NCBI RefSeq assembly: GCF_963855985.1
Contig: NC_087119.1
Location: 4,318,001 to 4,382,000 of the forward strand
Direction: 5' to 3'
DNA length: 64,000 bases
DNA from: Ostrinia nubilalis
Taxonomy: Eukaryota; Arthropoda; Insecta; Lepidoptera; Crambidae
Below are positions 55,221 through 64,000 of this stretch, in pieces (positions within the stretch are counted from its first letter, which is position 1; the number at the start of each line of letters is the position of its first letter). Made by a program: the position numbers and the translations under genes. The notes under the pieces are model-generated. The model was not told the DNA's origin and did no database searches. It worked only from the letters and a program-made list of their open reading frames with translations.

Positions 55221-55706
55221 ATGCAACACGTAGTGACCCAGGAGTCACTTGTTTACACGTGTTCCCATAATAAATGTATGGTTCCTTTAAACACTAACAT
55301 GCCGATTCCCATACAACACGTAGTCACCCAGGAGTCACCTGTTTACACGTGTTCCCATAATAAATGTATGGTTCCTTTAAACACTAACATGCCGACTCCC
55401 ATACAACACGTAGTCACCCAGGAGTCACCTGTTTACACGTGTTCCCATAATAAATGTATGGTTCCTTTCAACACTAGTGCACCGATTGCGTCGTCTGATG
55501 ATACTATTACTAGTAATGATAAACCGATTGCTTCTTCATCTAAAGACGTTTCTCCTTCCAATCCTATTTGCAACATGTCGCTTAATTCCACCACTGCTGT
55601 TTCTTCTACAGAAACAGCGACGAATAATTTAGAAAAGAGTTATTTTTTCGACCAGTTTACTATATTCGGTCGACAAAAATGTATCGAATTTAGACAGCGT
55701 TATTAA
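55221..55706 (+). pseudogene. Helitron-type polyprotein, linker with three 30-residue repeats
   Basis: Still in the 53220 frame. Three 90-bp units start at 55221, 55311 and 55401, each encoding a 30-residue repeat with VVTQESPVYTCSHNKCMVPL. Copies differ by only a few bases, so the expansion is recent relative to the decay of the rest. A Ser/Thr-rich stretch follows. CSHNKC may bind metal. Confidence 0.7.
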
Positions 55707-56050
55707 CGCCAATTATGAAACCGAGTCAGTCAACGATCAAGTCAGAATTGTTGATATCCAAAGAAAGACCGCACCACCAATCAACATGGAGAGAGAAAAA
55801 AGAATGGAGGAGCTCTGCTGGTACTTTCTTTTTTCTGATGGGGAAAAATGGATTCGGCGAAAACAGAGATATTCCAATAACTGCTCTTGATTACTTCCAA
55901 GCGAGAATTATGGGCCCAGATAATAGATTTCAAAGAAACGATTATTTGTTTTTTGCTTTGTCAGTTGTAGAATATTTCAAAGCTAAGGCAAGTGTATCTG
56001 TCTCTTGTCGAATGAAGCAAAGTGATCCTACACCCCAAGGCCTCGTCGAT
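55707..56050 (+). pseudogene. Helitron-like N domain, frameshifted and truncated
   Basis: In one frame TAPPINMEREKRMEELCWYF, then after a shift NGFGENRDIPITALDYFQAR and DNRFQRNDYLFFALSVVEYF. This is the Helitron_like_N domain (EE..P.LFP.G.G, R..T..DY.Q.R, D.RFQ....YLF.AL). The HUH replication nuclease and helicase that should follow are absent; mariner-like sequence begins within about 60 bp. Confidence 0.8.
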
Positions 56051-56099
56051 AACATACCGTAACGTTCGTGCGCAGTCAAAGACATGTATTTTAAAGTGC

Positions 56100-56320
56100 A
56101 TCAAATCCAGTTTAAAATACATCTCTATACAGGTGAAGGATTTTGGATCTATGCATATGACACCGAAACAAAACAACAGTGTTTCAAAATGAGCCGAACC
56201 CAACAAAATTAGTTGCTAAAAGCAAAGTAGGTAAATGGTCGCCTCTTTTTTTTTCGGTATAAGCGACCGTACAGGTACAGTCGCCACCTTTTGGCGGCAG
56301 CTGCGACTGAGACAGGTGGA
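56100..56320 (+). pseudogene. mariner transposase fragment
   Basis: GEGFWIYAYDTETKQQ followed, after a frameshift, by VFQNEPNPTKLVAKSK and MVASFFFG..GTVATF matches the central region of mariner transposases. The first catalytic motif is GEG where GDE is expected, so the catalytic Asp is lost. Only about 70 codons are recognisable. Confidence 0.8.
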
Positions 56321-56749
56321 AATATATCGAGAAGCTGCACTAGAGGATTCACCTGATTTTGATGATATTTGGTACCTTCCTTTCAACAAGGAACGCAAAG
56401 GAATAAGTGAAAGGATTCCCTTTTGAAAAAAAATTACAAAAGTAATGAGGTAATTTTGAAAGACGATTGGGTGGCTTTTTTTTTAAAAGAAAATAACACT
56501 ATTTCATTTGCATATATTTGATGATTTTAAAAGAGCAGGCGCAATAATAAACTGTTTTCAAAAGACTTTCGAGAACAGCCTATACTAAGGAGTTTTGTGA
56601 AATAATTAGGCGAAATATACACAGACCAATCCAGTGTGCAGATTATGTCGAGGAAAATAATCTGAACCAGCAGAGAGTGTCCATTGTGTGTGGAAGCAAC
56701 TAATGAAGAAAGTTTTATTAATAGAAAAAAATTGAAAACTTCTCCATTC
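56321..56749. other. Unassigned repeat debris
   Basis: A short frame (VEIYREAALEDSPDFDDIWY...) follows the mariner piece without a family match. AT-rich DNA follows. Confidence 0.3.
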
Positions 56750-57245
56750 CACCAACGAGTGTCGCTCTGAACGTGTTTTTTCAGCTAATAGGTTCTTTTG
56801 TAATAATTTGAGATGTTCAATGAATGATGATACGTTAGATGCTCTCAGTTTCTTATGTTCCTAACAAGGTCAGGAAACTAAACGTTTAATACAAGCAGTC
56901 TGCACTCTGCTTCATGGATCCTCGTTTTAAGATGCAAGGATTTTCAAACCAATCTGAAGCAATGAAAACCAAAGAGAGGGTGAGAAAGTTAGTAGCTGTT
57001 TTAATATCCGAGAAAGAACGTATTATCTCTAACGGGAATTCAATTGAGAACAACTCCAATTACAACGTCGAGGACGATCTCAGCCCATGGGCCATTTTTG
57101 ACAAAATGAGCACTTCTTACGGCACAGCACACCTCTTTCGAAAGCAATAAAAGAGGTAGACATGTATCTATCCGACGAATTGTTGCCAAGAAAAGACCAG
57201 AGCGGTAAATCCCTCTGGAATGGTGGCCACAGTACACAGTACATT
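56750..57245 (+). pseudogene. hAT transposase fragments, C-terminal pieces
   Basis: Two pieces in reversed order relative to an intact gene. ECRSERVFS with FCNNLRCSMNDDTLDALSFL (about 56755-56865) is the hAT C-terminal dimerisation block. It is followed by MDPRFKMQGFSNQSEAMKTK (56914-57150) and EVDMYLSDELLPRKDQSGKS (about 57140-57220), which lie upstream of that block in a normal hAT protein. So there are at least two overlapping hAT copies. Confidence 0.7.
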
Positions 57246-57984
57246 TTCAAAAATATGTGACCAACGAGTTGACTTGACATGACATAGACAGATATGTCAA
57301 AATCCACCAATCACGCAGCATTTGGACATCGCGTCTACGTATTGCCATCTGGCGGATTTTTCAATCGCGAAAACCCTTAATTAGTATTAATAAAAAATAC
57401 ATCATACAATCAAGACAGACAGATCGTGAACAGGGTGCTCAGTAATTGATTTGTGCGAATCCAGGAAATATCATCTTCATATCACCTATCGTCTTCAACA
57501 ATTCGACGTCGTCTAAACACGGCTGGCATATGTGATATGTCACAGAGTTTGGCACATGAGTAAAGAAACGGAACAGAGACAAAGCTACATACGAATGAGC
57601 TGTGATAGGTTAGGTACATCACTACAAGTGCAACGCGTGTGTGTGCGTGTCCACTGGCCGCTTGTCACGTATGAGCCGAAACCGCTTCAAACTAGATCAG
57701 CCAGTGGTCAATCTCAGGGCGTGCAGGCGTGACACGACACTCGAGTGTCGTCTGCGTCGTGCGTGTTTTGTTTTTGTTTTCGAGTTTCTCACATAATACG
57801 TAGTAATATTTTTGTTTTAGTATTTAAAAAGTGCTTTTTATGGCAATAAATATCAAACCGAGTTTTTAGAAGAAATGTTGTCATTTTTCAAAATCTTGAA
57901 ATTAATAAAAATTGATACGCAGAACGATGTACCTAACGAATATTATGAATTTTATTCACGGATTTCAAGTTTCTATAAAACCTC
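57246..57984. other. No supported gene
   Basis: Contains CAGGGTGCTCAGTAATTG at about 57424, a possible transposon end without a visible partner, and a GTGTGTGTGCGTGT stretch at about 57638. The 66-codon frame here is not recognisable. Confidence 0.35.
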
Positions 57985-58165
57985 TATTACAATTTACAAC
58001 TTCACGAAGACTTCAAATCAGAAGAAATTAAATTTATATTTACCAGACATCTAACTCAAGATTGCCTTGATTTCTTTGGTAAAGTCAGACAGGCAGGTGG
58101 TAATTGCCAGGAACCAACATGTCGCCAAGTTAGTATTGCCTTCAAGTTAGTACCTATTACATTAA
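57985..58165 (+). pseudogene. P-like THAP/DDE transposase fragment, second copy
   Basis: KSEEIKFIFTRHLTQDCLDF then FGKVRQAGGNCQEPTCRQVS and AFK matches the same RRLNQDCLEN/GG.N.NPT block found at 51199-51300, from a different, diverged family member. Upstream text is AT-rich and broken. Confidence 0.7.
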
Positions 58166-58280
58166 ATGATTGGCAAACCACAGAAGAAGCGTAAATATTC
58201 AAGCAGATTTAGTTAGCGCTTTCAAATAACACCATTCAATTACCAATATAATGATGTCCTTACAAACTGCTCAATGTATC

Positions 58281-58420
58281 TGTCAACGTGAAATTGTGAA
58301 CTCTGTCAGTTTATAATATAACGCGTTAGATTGTAAACTAACAGTGGGTTAGGTTAGGTTAGATTGTAATTTAACTACGTCAGATTATAATCTGACAGAA
58401 TTCACAATTTTACGGTGACA
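58281..58420. mobile_element. Small MITE, 140 bp, with internal TTAGG repeats
   Basis: TGTCAACGTGAAATTGTGAA.. at the left and its inverse at the right agree at 26 of 29 positions. Inside is GGGTTAGGTTAGGTTAG (58346-58362), three TTAGG-type units. The target duplication was not resolved. Confidence 0.65.
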
Positions 58421-59140
58421 TATCCAATCCTTTAGCCAATTGGATTACGGACGGCTGCAATTTTAGCTGAAGAGGAAATGAAAGCAGCCTCGACCCAAAC
58501 ATTCGGTATCAATGCAGTTTTATAAACATGAAATCTCTTGATTTGCGTCGGTATAACACTCCCATCAAATAATGAGGTAGCGGTCATGTTTGTAGGAAAA
58601 AACGGCGGACCTCCATTAAATTATAGACTTCTGTACAAGAATATTCTCAACATCTTACTACACTAAAATCAACCAGTCCCAATATTGAGCCTTTAGCATT
58701 TGCTTTACTTTTTCCTAATGAAAGACGGCTTGAAAATCTTCAACACAGATAAGAGAGGCAAACTGCTCGAAGGCGAACAGTTGGCATAAATATTAATTAA
58801 TGAAAAATACGGTCTAAGATTTTATATAAATCAGTAAACGTAAAAATTTTAGACCGTGTTTTTTATGATTTGTTTGTTGCGATTTTGCTTTGCAAATAAC
58901 TATGAACAAAACAGACACCCGCTTGTATTGAAGATCACTACGAAATCTTGATTGTTAGCGTTTATAAAGAACTTTCTTCCACAAATCAAACCCCAAAGAC
59001 ACCTGAACAAGCCATCGCTAGTTACATATCAAAACTGATCCACCCACTTATTGAAAAATTGGAAACCGAATTGAATGTACTCCTCACCCTGCTCATTGGT
59101 TTACTGACAAAAAGCGATGAAAATATTTTTAAAAGTCGTT
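58421..59140. other. Repeat debris, no intact gene
   Basis: NIEPLAFALLFPN near 58678-58725 resembles the PLAFVLLFPxG block of Helitron N domains, but only about 15 residues fit. The 104-codon frame 58948-59262 runs partly through an RTE 3' UTR and is not a gene. Confidence 0.3.
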
Positions 59141-59440
59141 TCAGCCAAATGACGTCCACTGCTGGACAAAGGCCTCCCCCAAGGTTTTCCACAATGAACG
59201 GTCCTGCGCTGAACGCATCCAGGCTCTTCCCGCGACCTTTACCAGATCGTCGGTCCACCTAGTAGGAGGCCTGCCCACGCTACGTCTTCCAGCCCGTGGT
59301 CGCCACTCGAGAACTTTCCTGCCCCAACGGCCATCGTCTCTACGAGCTATGTGCCCCGCCCACTGCCACTTGATTTTAGCAATTCTGCGAGCTATGTCGG
59401 TTACTTTGGTTTGGTATTTTAAAAGTGCTTGCAGAATATT
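59141..59440 (-). pseudogene. RTE-clade non-LTR retrotransposon, 3' end of the pol gene
   Basis: Minus strand: RIAKIKWQWAGHIARRDDGR, WGRKVLEWRPRAGRRSVGRP, PTRWTDDLVKVAGRAWMRSA, then LGEAFVQQWTSFG and stop. This is the C-terminal end of RTE-type reverse transcriptases common in Lepidoptera. The copy is 5'-truncated, and the reading is clean, so it is fairly young. Confidence 0.9.
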
Positions 59441-59479
59441 AATTCCACACATTATACAACAAACCAACAAATTAAACAA

Positions 59480-59909
59480 TCTTCATACTTGCATAAAAAC
59501 ACTTTTAGTAAACAAATATAAACATCAACAGCATGCAACTCGATTAAATCGATGGAACGTAGCGACTTTTTTAGAAAACCCAAATGTCCATGTTGAAAAG
59601 GTAATTTTATGCTTACTCTCTCACTCAAAAAGTGAAAGAAAAACCTTGAGCGTGAGAGCTAAAGCACACGATCAGTTACGTACGATGCCGCACCGCAATA
59701 ATTTCGCCGTATTGTGCAACGCGGTGTCACATCCACATCGCTTGTGGGCCCGCTACAGATATTTCTATGACAACACCACTAAACTGGCTCTCAAGTTAGA
59801 TCAATATGATTGCTTGCCATTGGAAAACTTTCGGAATAGGTTCAAGAGGCCTACAGCAAGGACCTTTGAAGATTTGGAGAGCATTATACAAGTGTTCGCA
59901 GTTACTTAG
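59480..59909 (+). CDS. Open frame of unknown family
   Basis: About 140 codons in one frame to a TAG/TAA region near 59909. Recognisable only as a well-composed protein: RLNRWNVATFLENPNVHVEK, VRAKAHDQLRTMPHRNN, PHRLWARYRYFYDNTTKLAL, ENFRNRFKRPTARTFEDLES. It looks like part of a transposon protein because its neighbours are, but I cannot name it. The start is unclear since the open frame runs back into the RTE fragment. Confidence 0.35.
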
Positions 59910-60456
59910 GAATCATCATATGCTGTTTATGTTATTAATTACAATCAGATCCTTAAGTGCAGTTTTTATATTCTTAAAAAAAAAGAAATTGGTAGTTTGC
60001 TTCCAGAAGTTTTGACTCTGAGTGCCATAGGCCACCCAAGATGAACGTAAATGTCACTTTCAAATTCTCAGCAACGAAAACGCCGACCAATGAAGAGACT
60101 ACGAAACTACGACTACCCTTGGCTCCTGATGTAGGTAATTTTTCTTGAGATTGCATCAAAAAAATTAAAAGCTAGTCTTAATCCTTCCTTTGATTCAACA
60201 AAATTGACAAACCAACGAAACGAAACCTTGCATGTAAACTCTCAAGTTAGTTGCCGTTAGATGGCATTGTTCTGTTTTGCGAAAAAGCTGCACCGCGGTG
60301 TCCAGATAATAAATATACTATACGACTGTCATCCATTATTGACTTCTTATTTAAACTCATGTCCCAACAGCCTAGTTATTCCGTGGTGTATTCAGATCTA
60401 CTTTTTTCAATTTATGGCCACACAAATTTTCAACCCAATAAAGTGAAAATGTATAC
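59910..60456. other. Intronic DNA of the SLC35B1-like gene, no element named
   Basis: AT-rich with a few short frames. On the minus strand it begins with the donor GTATAC at 60456 and downwards. Confidence 0.4.
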
Positions 60457-60592
60457 CTGAAAACACGAAGATAGCTCCAATCCATTGACGCCCCAGGAGC
60501 ACATTACCAAATATAATAACAGATGCTAGAACGGTGAAGAACTTTCTTGTCGTTGTCACAACGGAGCATGGAAGTGGGCCAAACTCGGACAC
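60457..60592 (-). CDS. SLC35B1: SLC35B1-like transporter, penultimate exon
   Basis: Minus strand: acceptor ATTTCAG before 60592 and donor |GTATAC after 60457. 136 bp encode VSEFGPLPCSVVTTTRKFFT followed by VLASVIIFGN and RQWIGAIFVFSG. FGPL.CS(I/V)(I/V)TTTRKFFT is the hallmark of SLC35B1 (Drosophila meigo), a UAA-family multi-pass carrier in the ER membrane, reported to exchange nucleotide sugars or ATP/ADP. Two transmembrane helices with the TTTRKF loop are visible. The exon starts in phase 0 and ends in phase 1, matching 40592. Upstream exons are not in the window. SLC35B2/B3 are less likely because they have MTTRQF. Confidence 0.85.
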
Positions 60593-60997
60593 CTGAAATG
60601 TATAATACAAAACAAATTAATTATATTATAAATCGCAATAATAAGTCATAATATTGTTTGACTATTGTAAATAATTGTTTTTAAATATAGGTTAACTGAA
60701 TTTTATATGGAAATCTTTGGGGAAGACCTTGTCCAGCAGTGGACGTCATTTGACTAATATGAACAATAGATTGACCAGACCGGGTCCTTAGTAAAAAGAG
60801 CTAAGTATCAGAATCACCACCATATTTAAAATAATGGTTTCGGATTCTTATTACAGCTGATGATATTTAAGGAAATATTAAGAATAAAATACAGCTCTTG
60901 TGCACCTCACCAGTCACGACCTTGTGGTAAATTGAAATATATTTTTAGGGCGTATGAAATACAAGCATATAGTATAAATAAAATAGTACAAGTTAAA
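60593..60997. other. Intron; second RTE 3' tail at about 60718-60760
   Basis: GGAAGACCTTGTCCAGCAGTGGACGTCATTTGACT-like wording (from about 60720) is the coding end (..VQQWTSF) plus stop region of an RTE element on the plus strand, opposite to 59141-59440. Only about 60 bp are recognisable. The rest is AT-rich intron. Confidence 0.6.
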
Positions 60998-61272
60998 CAA
61001 AACAATAAAACTTGTATTATTGAGCAGAGACGATGCACAGCATCTGGTGAGAGATGCGTCCACTTCCGGTGTAGTTTTTAACCATTTTATACCTTAAATG
61101 ACGTCATTTCCGCAATTATTTAATAGGAATTGATTTGACTTACTTCCGTTTGCCGCCATTTTAGTCACCTGGGGGCGAGCTTGCTCGGAGTTCTTCATAG
61201 AGAGCTCACCAGGAGGCCTTCTTGGGATGCTGTGCATCGTCTCTGCTCAATAATACAAGTTTTATTGTTTTG
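60998..61272. repeat. Inverted repeat with perfect 47-bp arms
   Basis: 60998-61044 and 61226-61272 are exact inverse copies (CAAAACAATAAAACTTGTAT.. to ..GACGATGCACAGCATC), with further complementary words just inside (TGGTGAGAG / CTCACCA). The spacer is 181 bp. A third, direct copy of the arm (AAAACTTGTACTATTATTCG.. with ACGATGCACAGCATCTGGTG) follows at about 61274-61330. Probably a MITE with a second partial copy beside it. Confidence 0.8.
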
Positions 61273-61350
61273 TAAAACTTGTACTATTATTCGGCATGTG
61301 ACGATGCACAGCATCTGGTGAGAGACTTGTTTATTAGCTCCTGGTGACTA

Positions 61351-64000
61351 CTTACCAGTGGCGCTAGGTGATGAAAGTTTTCGAGTTTCTGTAACAGAAC
61401 TAGATTAGAACATGATTAATTTCAGGGTATTAACATGTTTTGTTCTAAATGCCCAGTGAGAGCAGCACTAATATCACAAAGTAGGAGGAATAAACTGGAA
61501 AGCTACTGAACTGAATTCAGAAATTCTTTCCTCATTAAAATGCAGATTGAGTGTGTATTGATATAATTTGCCCGCATGGCAGTAATATTCATGCGAGTCA
61601 TCGACATAAGTTTATAATACAGGCGTACGATGTGATTGAAGAGTATCCAACATGCTTTAGATCTGTTGATTGAAAGTTATTAATTAAATAATATGTTATT
61701 TGGTGTATCGGTCGTAGATCAGTTAATAAAAGTGTCTGCCTTATAATATTGCTATTATTGTTCTGCCTACGCCAATATCTCATTAAATAATTTCATCTAT
61801 GGCTAAATATCAACCCAAATTAAAGATGCCACAACGAAGTCGACAATGCCAGGAGAGGTTTTAAATCCAACAACCTTTATACTGTTTTTATTCATGTAGA
61901 TTCCTAGTATTACTTGGTGTTGAAAAATAAATAAATAATGTGTTATTATATTCCGCTGTTCGCCTCTGCTCGCCTGATTCCAGTAACTTACGCAACCGTA
62001 GCAAGGGCATACCTATGTTGTTTTTTGGGATTTGCTGTCATTTTTCCCAGTTGTTTGTATGATGCCGTAACGGTGCCGAATTTACTCGTAGGTCAAGGTT
62101 TATTAACTTAATCTTGAAATTATTCAGGTGAGACTATGTTTTGTCATGTCAGCAGCTGATGTAGATGGTAGGAGAAAAATATACATAAGCTAGTCTGCGA
62201 GAAGCCTCGTAAAGGTCACATTTTAGATACCTACTGTTGGGTTTAAGGCCTTTATCAGGAAGTGAAATTGGTTAAGCTTTTATGCTTAGTAAGAAAATTA
62301 AAGTTATCTTTAATATAGTTTTAGATTAGTAATACCAGCCCCCCTAGATAAGTAGCACTTTTTGATCGAATCGAAAATTGGATACGTTATAACTTCATAT
62401 AGAAAAAAGAGGGCTAATCGACCATCCTTCGACTGGTTTGCGATTTTAAAGTGAATTTTGTTGAGACCCACAGGGCATAAAGGTAGTAGAAGAGTAGATA
62501 AACGATTTAGTCTAGCAGATAAATCTTGCTGTCGAGCTTCAAGAGGTGAGTATATAGCTACGACTGTTTTCCTTAGGCCATTAGTTTAACCACCAAGGCC
62601 AGGTTATTTTATAAGTTTTTAAAGTGGAATTTTGCCAGGTATGTTTTAGGAACGATACCTTATTACCCCCAACTCAACATACTAAAAAAAAATTACATGT
62701 TACCTGATCCTGACGATTCCGTATTTTGAGGGTCGGCCTCGAGCCCTGCTAAGAAAAGCCAGAAAGGTCACTTCGAGGTGCTAAGCAGGTACCTTTTGCT
62801 GTGGTGAGAAACGGGACAGCAAAGATTTAGCCTAGTTTACCACCATAGCCACCCTGGTAGAAGTCGTTGCAAAGGCTGCTGGTGAATCTCTGTGGGGTCT
62901 CTGGATATCCAATTTCCCGAACTTTTGGAATATTTGCCTTTGGATCTGAACCCAGGAGATGCCACTAAGTAGGTTGTTTTCCCCGTAAATCGACCTAGAT
63001 CATCGTCAGATAAAATTGATTGAATCGACCTGGGAGATAATATTTTGCGCTGTCAGAGCTATTTTTACCCGACTGAACCGGAAGGAGGTGATGTTTTTCA
63101 AGTTGAAAAGTTAGAGAGACAGTTCCAATAGAGGCTCTGAATGTGCCCCTTCCTCCCTTAGTTTCGAGTATAGGCTATGCTTTGATTGTCCGATAGCAAA
63201 ATTAGTGAACGCACATGAAATGAATGAAAGAATGAGAAATCCCCCATCGCTGATTATGATTTCTGATATTTTGTAGACATCCAGATGGTTGTTAAGAGAT
63301 GCTGGGCTGGAGTCTTGTGTATTGGATCGGTTGTGTGGGGTCGAGTTGTGATGAGCCCTCACTGGAGATCAAGCTTACCATTATAGGCACTTGTTGAGTC
63401 GTATAGATTTCGTATTTACCGACAAAACCCTTAGAGATGACGACTTGTTGAACCTGAGTTCACGTAATTGACAAGGTTTAAAGTGTTCCAGAAGATAAAA
63501 TGTTACACACTAATCTTCCGTTCTAGTAGTTGCTGTCTCGTCTGGTTTGTCAAAGGTGACGAGGTTTAGTAAGTAGTTTGTGATTGTATCAATGTTTTTC
63601 GGTATGCAGTAGAGAACGAGAGATTGATAATTTTAGGGTACCTTCACAATACATGCGGAGAGGCCGGCGGTGTCTCTGTGATCGGTATCTGCATCCAGAT
63701 TTAGAATTTAGCATTCAACTACTTCAGATTGGATCAATACTTACATAATTGTATCTACTGATTAGGACGTTTAATAGAATAGGTTGTTTGGTCTGTCCTT
63801 CTTGCGAAGCAATATTGTGAGGGGCAGGCTCATGCTGAGCGGTGCCTTATCTGGTAATTTCAGCACCTGTTTTAACAGGATTTCGGTTTATTTGGTCAGC
63901 GTTAGACAGTCAAGAGTGTTAAAACGCTGAATAAAGCACGGCGTTGAAGGGACAAGCACCGGCTTGGAGGTGAATGGCAGACGCATCCCTGGAACCATTG
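61351..64000. other. Unassigned DNA, no gene seen
   Basis: Expected to hold further intron of the SLC35B1-like gene on the minus strand. I looked for the preceding exon (SALGQ.FIF..V region) on the minus strand and did not find it. Composition is more balanced than in the left part, with recurring words such as GATTTAG(C/T)CTAG near 62500 and 62830, hinting at an old repeat. The 83-codon frame 63111-63362 has no known motif. Confidence 0.35.

Noticed and set aside
58346..58362. TTAGG repeats as a telomere or fusion scar
   Set aside because: Only three units inside a small MITE; too short to be telomeric.

Overview
This window is from an insect nuclear genome, most likely a moth or butterfly (Lepidoptera). 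The evidence is AT-rich intergenic DNA packed with insect transposon families, lepidopteran-style mini-Helitron and RTE tails, an insect errantivirus with a baculovirus-F-like env, and large introns with consensus splice sites. I see no bacterial operons, no CRISPR array and no tRNA or rRNA gene.

Only one host gene is well supported. Two minus-strand exons (60457-60592 and 40528-40592) splice in frame to give the C-terminus of an SLC35B1-like (UAA family) ER nucleotide-sugar/ATP transporter. The intron between them is about 19.9 kb and is filled with old transposon fragments. The 5' exons lie beyond the right edge. A possible two-exon gene or transposon tail with GT-AG signals lies at about 32.0-32.8 kb.

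Left part (1-9.7 kb): an ordinary AT-rich region holds a decayed DNA transposon (1296-2996, 8-bp target duplication) and a deleted BEL/Pao retrotransposon on the minus strand (4839-8066). The BEL keeps gag-protease and both LTRs but has lost reverse transcriptase, RNase H and integrase.

Core (9.74-31.54 kb): a nested stack of insertions. A minus-strand Ty1/Copia element (9741-31537, TAAAG duplication, LTRs differing at one visible base) is split by three insertions: a 1.6-kb palindromic element (10715-12316), a BEL/Pao element (12350-22195, GCTTC duplication) and a non-coding LTR retrotransposon (22690-28507, CTCAT duplication). The BEL is itself split by a Gypsy/errantivirus copy (15724-20188, CTTT duplication). 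Excluding each insert and one target duplication leaves the host element's reading frame continuous at every junction, so the order of events is clear. The BEL, errantivirus and non-coding element appear to have identical LTR pairs, yet all three lack essential genes. This points to recent mobilisation in trans, or to deletion after insertion.

Middle (31.5-40 kb): a mini-Helitron is split by a TA-flanked long-inverted-repeat element. A 177-bp tandem repeat is interrupted by a hAT-type MITE with a perfect 8-bp duplication. A second TAGGGTG-ended DNA transposon and a Harbinger-type MITE follow.

Right part (40-60.5 kb, the host intron): fragments of piggyBac (three), P-like THAP/DDE, hAT, mariner, Helitron, BEL integrase and RTE elements, plus two arthropod transposase-like families I cannot name. 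There is also a fold-back element with a C-rich minisatellite core (49409-51198). From 60.6 kb to the end I see hairpin repeats and otherwise unassigned DNA.
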